A DNA stretch of 5,795 nucleotides from DATKMS01 sp041497995. GTDB taxonomy: Bacteria > Desulfobacterota > Binatia > HRBIN30. A program made the position numbers and the translations under genes. The stretch spans positions 1 through 5,795 of the forward strand of contig JBGQHM010000421.1 in NCBI GenBank assembly GCA_041497995.1. Reading direction: 5' to 3'. A model generated the notes under the pieces. The model was not told the DNA's origin. It made no database searches and worked only from the letters and a program-made list of their open reading frames with translations. This document shows positions 1-4,015 of this stretch, piece by piece; positions within the stretch are counted from its first letter, which is position 1, and every line of letters starts with the position of its first letter.

Positions 1-1
1 C

Positions 2-514
2 CCGCAGCTCGTGCCGATCGATCTCTACCCCTGTGCACCGGGTGGCCCGAATGACTACGTGTACATCTTCCTCACGACGACCGAGATGTGGAATGCACTG
101 CTGCGCTGCATCGGTCGCGGCGATTTGGTTGGCGACCCGCGCTACACGGAGATTCCGGAGCGTAACAAGCATCGCGAAACGATCGTCGAGATGATCGCCG
201 CATGGACCCGCCGGCGCGACAAGTGGGAGGCAATGCATACGCTGGCCAAGGCCGGCGTGCCGTGCAGCGCCGTGTTCGATACGGCCGACGTGATCAACGA
301 TCCACACCTGCACGAACGCGGCATGATCGTCGACGTCGACCACCCGCGCTCCGGTCCCATGCGCATGCCGGGCAACCCGCTCCAGCTATCCGACTCACCC
401 ACCGAAATCAGGCCCGCGCCACTCCTCGGCGAAGCCACCGAGGAGATTTTGTCCCGCTTTCTTGGAATGGGCGAAGCCGACGTAGCGGCGTTGCGCGATC
501 GAGGAGTTGTGTGA
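2..514 (+). CDS. CaiB/BaiF family (family III) CoA-transferase, C-terminal part; 5' end outside the window
   Basis: The frame is open from the window edge to TGA at 512-514, giving about 170 residues. Family members are usually around 400 residues, so this is the C-terminal 40 percent. Family features visible are the PCAPGGPNDYVYI segment followed by a W-x-x-LL helix, GDPRY, the AGVPCSAVFDTADVINDPH segment with ERGMI, a late PLLGEATEEIL helix, and a terminal GVV. Family III enzymes move CoA between an acyl-CoA and a free acid through an aspartyl-CoA intermediate; the catalytic Asp lies in the missing N-terminal half, so the substrate cannot be judged. The GTG at 11 is not taken as the start because homology runs through it. 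The protein is expected to be cytosolic and dimeric. The DUF2889 and flavin reductase genes downstream fit a catabolic cluster, now interrupted by the GxxExxY gene. Confidence 0.9.
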   Translation, partial: PQLVPIDLYPCAPGGPNDYVYIFLTTTEMWNALLRCIGRGDLVGDPRYTEIPERNKHRETIVEMIAAWTRRRDKWEAMHTLAKAGVPCSAVFDTADVINDPHLHERGMIVDVDHPRSGPMRMPGNPLQLSDSPTEIRPAPLLGEATEEILSRFLGMGEADVAALRDRGVV

Positions 515-519
515 GAATT

Positions 520-555
520 GAGAAACACGAAAGCACGAAATTTTCGAAAGCGCGA
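520..555 (+). repeat. Left inverted repeat flanking the GxxExxY gene
   Basis: The core, 520-541, matches the reverse complement of 964-985 at 21 of 22 positions; the only difference is the sixth base (A here, T there). Similarity continues more weakly inward to about 555 against 951. The repeat is built from an approximately 8-bp unit, CACGAAAG, repeated with variation (CACGAAAG, CACGAAAT, TTCGAAAG, CGCGAAG). It starts 5 nt after the CoA-transferase stop and ends 12 nt before the GxxExxY start. Confidence 0.85.
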
Positions 556-567
556 AGCGGAAATACC

Positions 568-936
568 ATGGGCCATGAATTCGAAGCTTTGTCGGGACAG
601 ATCCTCGAAGCGGCAGTTGAAGTTCATCGGGCCTTGGGACCGGGGTTTCTGGAGAACGTTTATGAGAATGCGCTGATAGTTGCGTTCAACCACCGAGGGA
701 TTGGCTTCGAAAGGCAACACGAAGTGCACGTGTCATTTGAAGGCCAGCAGGTAGGTCTCCATCGCCTGGATCTGCTTGTCGAGGATCAAATCGTTGTCGA
801 GCTCAAGGCCGTTAAGGCACTCGAGGACATCCATTTCGCGCAACTCAAATCGTATCTGAAGGCCACCCAGCTCCACACCGGCCTCCTTCTGAATTTCAAT
901 TCCCCGACCCTCGTTGTGAAGCGAGTCGTGCTGTGA
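568..936 (+). CDS. GxxExxY protein (PD-(D/E)XK nuclease-like superfamily)
   Basis: This is a 122-residue protein from ATG 568 to TGA 936. The signature G26-F-L-E29-N-V-Y32 follows the family-typical ALSGQILEAAVEVHRALGPG helix. The nuclease-like core is visible as D68 (RLDLLV) followed by E78-L-K80 (VVELKAV), the D...ExK arrangement of PD-(D/E)XK folds, and then a Q92-x-x-x-Y96-L helix. The length is normal for the family. Its biochemical function is not established; nuclease activity is inferred from the fold only. The frame is open upstream to 202, but that stretch overlaps the CoA-transferase in another phase, and family homology begins at this ATG. No convincing Shine-Dalgarno sequence is visible, only AGCGG-type purines about 10 nt before. 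The gene sits alone between inverted repeats and splits what would otherwise be a tight gene pair, which suggests acquisition as a unit. Confidence 0.88.
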   Translation: MGHEFEALSGQILEAAVEVHRALGPGFLENVYENALIVAFNHRGIGFERQHEVHVSFEGQQVGLHRLDLLVEDQIVVELKAVKALEDIHFAQLKSYLKATQLHTGLLLNFNSPTLVVKRVVL

Positions 937-950
937 CGTATATCCCTCGC

Positions 951-985
951 TCGTGTTTTCAGGATTTCGTGCTTTCGTGATTCTC
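951..985 (-). repeat. Right inverted repeat flanking the GxxExxY gene
   Basis: This is the reverse-complement partner of 520-555. The core, 964-985, contains ATTTCGTGCTTTCGTGATTC, the mirror of the left repeat with one mismatch. The inner part, 951-963, is diverged. It begins 14 nt after the GxxExxY stop codon and ends 29 nt before the DUF2889 start. No target-site duplication is obvious outside the pair. Confidence 0.85.
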
Positions 986-1014
986 CGTTCTGTGGTTCTA
1001 TCCACACCCTGGCA

Positions 1015-2007
1015 ATGTCTCTAACCCCCCTTCACACGCGGATGATTTCGCTGCGCCTCGGTTGGGGCGACGGTGGGTGCCTGGTTGCGCACGGGCGGAT
1101 CTTCGATTTGCGCAAGCGTGGCATTGTGCCGCTGGCGGGCAAGCTGCAAGGCCCGGGCGTGGTGCATGACATGGCGGTACGCTTGCAGCTCGACTATCCG
1201 AGCTTGCGTATCCAAAGCATCGAGCCGTCGATGTCGGCGTTTCCGTTCGCGCCGGGTCCGGCGACGCGCGGCGAGGGCTGCCCGGACCGCCTGCCGGACG
1301 TGCAGCGGCTGGTGGGTGCGTCGCTACGCGATGGCTACGGCTCGACGCTCATGGACACGGTCGGCGGCCCGCGCGGCTGCTTTCACGTTTTCACATTGCT
1401 GCGGTTGATCGGACCGACGATTGAGGCAGTCGCCGTGCGGGAACAAGCGCGCCGCCGCAGCGACGGTAGCGTCCCGACTGCTGGTAGTCCGCTGTTTGCG
1501 CGCAGTGTCATCATCGACGGGATGAAGGGGGAGGGCGTGTCCATCGTCCTGCGCGGCATGCTCTTCGACCTGCACTATCCGCCAGGTGCCGATGCGCTGC
1601 CACTCGAGGAGGAAATGGAGGCCGGGTTCGAGGCGACCGCCGATTTCGAGATCGGGGTACCGAGCATGGCGATCACCAAGGGCAGCGGCCGCGTGCGGCG
1701 CTCAGGCCCCGGTATCGAGGCCTTGGGGAGCTGGGAGGCCGTGGGGATACTGGACCGGCTGATCGGCCGGACAATGTTGAAAGGGTACACCGCGCAGGTG
1801 CAGGAGCTGTTCGCTGGTACGGACGGCCTGGAGCCGTTGCAGCACCTGTTGTTCATGATGGCGCCGACGTTGATGCAGTGCTTTCCCAGCCTGGCGGAGG
1901 AGCTGGAGATGCGGCCGCGGCGTGCCGAGGGCCCGCACGCCGCCGTGAATTCCTGTCACATGTGGCGCGCCGACGGGCCGCTGGTGGCGGCGCCCATTTG
2001 GAGATGA
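1015..2007 (+). CDS. DUF2889 family protein with an apparent internally duplicated module
   Basis: This is a 330-residue cytosolic protein of unknown function. From memory of the DUF2889 family, the N-terminal PLHTR (5-9), VHDMAVRLQLD (50-60), a Cys-Pro near 89-90, LVGASLRDGY (99-108), GG-x-x-GC-x-H (117-124) and the C-terminal NSCHMWRADGPLV (312-324) are family landmarks. Members usually have roughly 180-200 residues, so this one is markedly longer. The extra length looks like a second copy of the module: residues 249-286 align to 99-136 without gaps (L, G, GY, G, G, LL and PT conserved), and MLFDLHYPPG (182-191) echoes RIFDLRKRG (28-36). There are no signal peptide or membrane segments. The start at ATG 1015 keeps the PLHTR motif; ATG 1042 is a fallback. 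No ribosome binding site is visible upstream, perhaps because the neighbouring repeat cassette displaced the original leader. The family tends to sit near acyl-CoA and aromatic or steroid catabolism genes, which fits here. Confidence 0.75.
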   Translation: MSLTPLHTRMISLRLGWGDGGCLVAHGRIFDLRKRGIVPLAGKLQGPGVVHDMAVRLQLDYPSLRIQSIEPSMSAFPFAPGPATRGEGCPDRLPDVQRLVGASLRDGYGSTLMDTVGGPRGCFHVFTLLRLIGPTIEAVAVREQARRRSDGSVPTAGSPLFARSVIIDGMKGEGVSIVLRGMLFDLHYPPGADALPLEEEMEAGFEATADFEIGVPSMAITKGSGRVRRSGPGIEALGSWEAVGILDRLIGRTMLKGYTAQVQELFAGTDGLEPLQHLLFMMAPTLMQCFPSLAEELEMRPRRAEGPHAAVNSCHMWRADGPLVAAPIWR

Positions 2008-2072
2008 ACGGGGCAATCGGAGCCGCGGCCCGGCCAATTGATTTTTGCCGCTCGCCCTGATTCTCTTCTGCC

Positions 2073-2549
2073 ATGCCGATCGACAAGCAAGAGTTTCGCA
2101 AAGTGCTGGGCCACTTCGCTGCCGGCGTCACCATCGTCACCACGGTTGGCGACGACGGAAAGCCGTATGGACTGACGGCGACGGCTTTCACGTCCGTGTC
2201 CCTTGAACCACCTTTGGTCCTGGTGTGTGTGGACAAGCGCTCCGATAGCCATCCGCACTTTCACGTCTCGCGCGTGTTCGCGGTCAATTTTCTCGCGGAT
2301 AACCACGAGGAACTGTCGCGCCGCTTTGCGGTGTCGGGCGGCGACAAGTTCGGTGATCTCGCGGTCCGCAAGGGCGTGACCGGTGCGCCGGTATTGATCG
2401 ATGCGCTCGGGCATCTCGAATGCCGAGCGGTGAATGTCATCGAGGCGGGCGACCACACGATCTTCATCGGCGAAGTCGAGTCGGCCGACGCGCGCGAAGG
2501 CGAGCCGTTGCTGTACTTCCGTGGCGCCTACCAGCGCGTGCAAAAGTGA
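2073..2549 (+). CDS. Flavin reductase-like protein, FMN-binding split barrel
   Basis: This 158-residue cytosolic protein is the normal length for short-chain flavin reductases of the HpaC/RutF type. Visible motifs are FRKVLGHFAAGVTIVTT (8-24), GLTATAFTSVSLEPPLVLV (33-51), which forms the flavin phosphate-binding strand-loop, VNFLADNHEELSRRFA (71-86), a GDHTIFIGEVE strand (126-136) and YFRGAY near the end (148-153). Such proteins use NAD(P)H to reduce FMN or FAD and usually supply it to a two-component monooxygenase. No oxygenase partner lies in the window, so the acceptor is unknown. The gene follows DUF2889 by 65 nt in the same direction and may share a transcript. The start at ATG 2073 fits the family N terminus, although no strong ribosome binding site precedes it. 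Confidence 0.92.
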   Translation: MPIDKQEFRKVLGHFAAGVTIVTTVGDDGKPYGLTATAFTSVSLEPPLVLVCVDKRSDSHPHFHVSRVFAVNFLADNHEELSRRFAVSGGDKFGDLAVRKGVTGAPVLIDALGHLECRAVNVIEAGDHTIFIGEVESADAREGEPLLYFRGAYQRVQK

Positions 2550-2684
2550 GGCGGGCGCCGCGCGCCAGGGTCGCGACAAAGTCGGTGCGTGCCTCGATAC
2601 GCCGCCGAAAGAAGGCGGCTACTCGGCATGAAAGGGTTTGCTCTTCGGTCTTCTTAGGGTCCGGACCCCGTTCCCCCAGAGTAG
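2550..2684. other. Intergenic stretch without a supported gene
   Basis: No convincing coding frame is seen. The region contains the GCCGCC/GGCGGC hairpin noted separately and a perfect 12-bp palindrome, GGGTCCGGACCC, at 2657-2668. A tiny frame starting at ATG 2629 ends after nine codons and has no support as a gene. Confidence 0.5.
2601..2619 (+). terminator. Possible weak terminator hairpin after the flavin reductase gene
   Basis: GCCGCC (2601-2606) pairs perfectly with GGCGGC (2614-2619) across a GAAAGAA loop, 52 nt past the flavin reductase stop. No T-run follows, so it is at best a poor intrinsic terminator; in such GC-rich DNA it could be chance. Confidence 0.3.
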
Positions 2685-2912
2685 CAGCCTCCTGTGTCCT
2701 TTTCCGTGGAGCCACTCGATGTCGACGTCCTGGTGAATCCGAAATACGTGTGAAACTTCGCCGATGGAAGTAAGCCGGGACGCGCGAAGAAGGTGACGCA
2801 CGTCGTCAAGAAAGCCGGAGACTACAGGGTCACGGTCAACCTCACCGACGACGGCGGCATGTCGGGGAGCGACAGGATTCAAATCAGCGTCGAGGCACCC
2901 GAGGAGAAGTAG
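2685..2912 (+). pseudogene. Decayed PKD-domain fragment with an in-frame TGA
   Basis: Reading the phase that ends at TAG 2910-2912 gives a stretch resembling the end of a PKD domain, the beta-sandwich common in exported bacterial proteins: NFADGS (2754-2771), then VTHVVKKAGDYRVTVNLTDD (2793-2852), then GGMSGSDRIQISV. In PKD domains the expected motif is W-x-F-G-D-G, then H-x-Y and G-x-Y-x-V-x-L-x-V-x-D. Here the codon where Trp is expected is TGA (2751-2753), one transition from TGG. Upstream the frame continues as SVEPLDVDVLVNPKYV to a TAG at 2682, without an ATG or a signal peptide. I therefore read this as a remnant of a larger PKD protein, not a functional gene. The alternative, that it starts at GTG 2694 or 2706 and is intact except for the TGA, would still need readthrough. 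Other genes here end in TGA, so recoding to Trp is unlikely. Confidence 0.6.
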
Positions 2913-2942
2913 CTGTCCGGCACCTCCGAATCCGGAATCGAG

Positions 2943-3293
2943 TCACTCCAGGTTCTGCATCCACTCATAGGTGGGGTGATTGGCCCAGGCGAGGATCTTG
3001 CGGGGCGCCGTGACCACTGAAACGTCCGCGAGAACCTTCGTCTGACAGCTGAGGCGATACTCGTCGCCTTCCCAACCGCACTTGCGCTGATCCGAAGGGG
3101 TGCGCAACGAGAGCGCCCGTGGGTTATCGACCTTGACGCGGCAGGTGCCGCACAGGCCGTTGCCCCGACAGTTCAGAATGTTGTTGGGAAACACGTAGAT
3201 GTCGATGCCATTCTGCCGGGCGACGGTACGCAGATTGGCGCCAACCGGGCATTCAATGGCCCGTTGCTGCTTCACGAAATAGACGACTGGCAT
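2943..3293 (-). CDS. [2Fe-2S] ferredoxin
   Basis: This 116-residue soluble electron carrier has cluster ligands C42-x5-C48-x2-C51 (NCRGNGLCGTC) and C83 (LSCQ), the beta-grasp ferredoxin pattern C-x5-C-x2-C-x31-C. The spacing of five residues between the first two Cys is as in adrenodoxin/ISC-type ferredoxins, whereas the plant type has four. The N terminus MPVVYFVKQQRAIECPVGANL is the usual first beta-hairpin, followed by the L-x-x-VARQNGI helix. The frame is open ten codons further upstream, but ATG 3291-3293 is preferred: it has a GGAGGG site 8 nt before it and begins at the family-typical position. Two extra cysteines, C15 and C72, are probably not ligands. It stands alone on the - strand, convergent with the PKD remnant. 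Its redox partner is unknown; an oxygenase system fed by this or the flavin reductase is possible but not shown. Confidence 0.9.
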   Translation of the reverse strand: MPVVYFVKQQRAIECPVGANLRTVARQNGIDIYVFPNNILNCRGNGLCGTCRVKVDNPRALSLRTPSDQRKCGWEGDEYRLSCQTKVLADVSVVTAPRKILAWANHPTYEWMQNLE

Positions 3294-3301
3294 GACTCCG
3301 A

Positions 3302-3307
3302 CCCTCC
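3302..3307 (-). promoter_or_regulatory. Ribosome binding site of the ferredoxin gene
   Basis: On the - strand GGAGGG lies 8 nt before ATG 3293. It fixes the start at the MPVVYF methionine and argues against the longer upstream extension beginning MLCHPW. Confidence 0.75.
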
Positions 3308-3330
3308 ACGGATGGCATAGCAAACGTCTC

Positions 3331-3351
3331 CGCCCGCGGCAAAGGCGGGCG
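3331..3351. other. GC-rich hairpin upstream of the ferredoxin gene
   Basis: CGCCCGC (3331-3337) pairs fully with GCGGGCG (3345-3351) around a 7-nt loop. It lies 38 nt before the ferredoxin start, inside the likely 5' leader. It could be a leader structure, a terminator for transcription arriving from the right, or chance. There is no adjacent T-run on either strand. Confidence 0.35.
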
Positions 3352-3419
3352 CGGGGTTGCGCGGTTAGGTGACGCTTGCGGCAAGGCTCAGAATTTCATG
3401 GTGTATTGCATTTCCCCCC

Positions 3420-3452
3420 TTTCGTGCCTTCGCGGCGTCATGCTTTCGTGAT
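3420..3452 (-). repeat. Degenerate third copy of the GxxExxY-flanking repeat
   Basis: TTTCGTGCCTTCG (3420-3432) matches 965-977 at 12 of 13 positions, and TGCTTTCGTGAT (3441-3452) matches 970-981 exactly. The unit is the same CGTGCTTTCGTG type and orientation as the right repeat at 951-985. No GxxExxY gene is nearby on either side, so this may be a solo remnant of an element or a separate member of a dispersed family. Confidence 0.5.
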
Positions 3453-3625
3453 CGCAATCTCCGCATCCGAACCGTCGCCGCGCCTCGGAAGTCACTCACC
3501 GAGCTGCCACCTCACAGGCCGGGTACCTATTTGACCAAGATTTCCAATCACAACGTGCAGCGTCGCAGATCCCATCCGTAGGATTACTGAAACTTCGATG
3601 TGAGGGGCATGGGATAGAAAAAGTA

Positions 3626-3654
3626 TTGACACCTTCTCCTGAAATGTAGTAGCA
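3626..3654 (+). promoter_or_regulatory. Candidate promoter for the rightward gene pair
   Basis: TTGACA at 3626-3631 is a perfect sigma-70-type -35 hexamer in a locally AT-rich stretch. The -10 is weak: TAGTAG (3647-3652, 15-nt spacer) matches TATAAT at three positions, and hexamers at 17-18 nt are no better. An activator or a non-housekeeping sigma factor could be needed if this is real. It lies about 90 nt before the TTG start at 3719. Confidence 0.35.
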
Positions 3655-3659
3655 GGTCA

Positions 3660-3681
3660 GTTCTTACTGAGAACGCAGTAA
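3660..3681. promoter_or_regulatory. Two overlapping perfect dyads, possible operator or leader switch
   Basis: GTTCT (3660-3664) and AGAAC (3670-3674) form a perfect dyad with a 5-nt centre. TTACTG (3664-3669) and CAGTAA (3676-3681) form a second perfect dyad with a 6-nt centre. They share bases, so they cannot both fold in RNA at once. The position, just downstream of the candidate promoter and about 40 nt before the TTG start, suits a repressor operator or a small leader structure. Confidence 0.35.
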
Positions 3682-3718
3682 CCTACAAACAGCGCAAGTC
3701 GAAGAGGGGGGCATCTCT

Positions 3719-3943
3719 TTGCACAGCTGGGGGTGGCGGCTGCAGCGAACGGGTCGGAAGTTGTTGTGCGGCATCGCTGCGGTGATGTTTGCGTTGCCGC
3801 TGGCGAGTGCACCTGTGTACGCAGCGGGGCCGCAGCTAAGGCTGGCGCGCGAACTTACGCAGGTCAACGAACCGTTCAAGCTTTGGCCGGTTGGCTCGCC
3901 TGTGCGGTGTTTCACGCTGGCGGATGTGAGTGAGGATGGTTGA
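3719..3943 (+). CDS. Small predicted exported protein of unknown function
   Basis: This 74-residue frame starts at TTG 3719, preceded by a GAGGGGGG ribosome binding site (3704-3711) with a 7-nt spacer. No ATG or GTG lies between the preceding in-phase stop (3668) and this TTG. The first 36 residues look like a Sec signal peptide: a basic region (RLQRTGRK), a hydrophobic core (LLCGIAAVMFALPLAS) and VYA before AGPQ as a likely cleavage site. The mature part, about 38 residues (LRLARELTQVNEPFKLWPVG then SPVRCFTLADVSEDG), has one Cys and no motif I recognise. It is in the same phase as the cytochrome gene downstream, with TGA 3941-3943 as the only intervening stop. It may be a genuine small periplasmic protein co-expressed with the cytochrome, or the 5' end of a truncated gene. 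Confidence 0.55.
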   Translation: MHSWGWRLQRTGRKLLCGIAAVMFALPLASAPVYAAGPQLRLARELTQVNEPFKLWPVGSPVRCFTLADVSEDG

Positions 3944-3960
3944 CCTGAACACTCGTCGAC

Positions 3961-3982
3961 GCGCAGTTCATGGCGCAGTTCA
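3961..3982 (+). repeat. Short direct repeat in the spacer before the cytochrome gene
   Basis: GCGCAGTTCA occurs at 3961-3970 and again at 3973-3982, a 12-nt period. It lies between the stop of the small exported protein and the cytochrome ribosome binding site. It could be a regulator half-site pair near one helical turn apart or a slippage product. Confidence 0.4.
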
Positions 3983-4005
3983 CGGTCGGGTCGCAGCCGA
4001 GTAGC

Positions 4006-4013
4006 AGGAGGGG
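4006..4013 (+). promoter_or_regulatory. Ribosome binding site of the cytochrome gene
   Basis: AGGAGGGG lies just before ATG 4016. From the GGAGG core the spacing is 4 nt, rather short, but the match to the anti-Shine-Dalgarno sequence is strong and no better in-frame start follows closely. Confidence 0.75.
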
Positions 4014-4015
4014 CC

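Larger units (their letters stand above)
3294..3718. other. Divergent intergenic region between the ferredoxin and the exported-protein genes
   Basis: About 425 nt with no supported gene. From left to right it holds the ferredoxin leader with its ribosome binding site, a GC-rich hairpin, the degenerate repeat at 3420-3452, a featureless AT-richer stretch (about 3500-3620), and then a -35-like hexamer and overlapping dyads close to the rightward genes. Promoters for both directions should lie here. Confidence 0.6.

Noticed and set aside
520..555. CRISPR-like array, because of the short repeated CACGAAAG units
   Set aside because: The units are adjacent with no uniform spacers, and they form one arm of an inverted repeat, not a direct repeat array.
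202..567. Upstream extension of the GxxExxY frame
   Set aside because: It overlaps the CoA-transferase in another phase, is Arg-rich and low in motifs; family similarity begins at ATG 568.
1956..2579. Open frame on the - strand opposite the flavin reductase gene
   Set aside because: Antisense to a well-supported gene, without family motifs or a plausible ribosome binding site.
2751..2753. TGA as a reassigned Trp codon
   Set aside because: The CoA-transferase, GxxExxY, DUF2889, flavin reductase and ferredoxin genes all end in TGA, and Trp elsewhere is TGG, so a nonsense mutation is far simpler.
3294..3323. Ten-codon N-terminal extension of the ferredoxin
   Set aside because: GGAGGG lies just before ATG 3293, and the shorter form matches the usual ferredoxin N terminus.
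3369..3581. Small + strand frame in the intergenic region
   Set aside because: It runs through the degenerate repeat, has no ribosome binding site and its composition is not protein-like.
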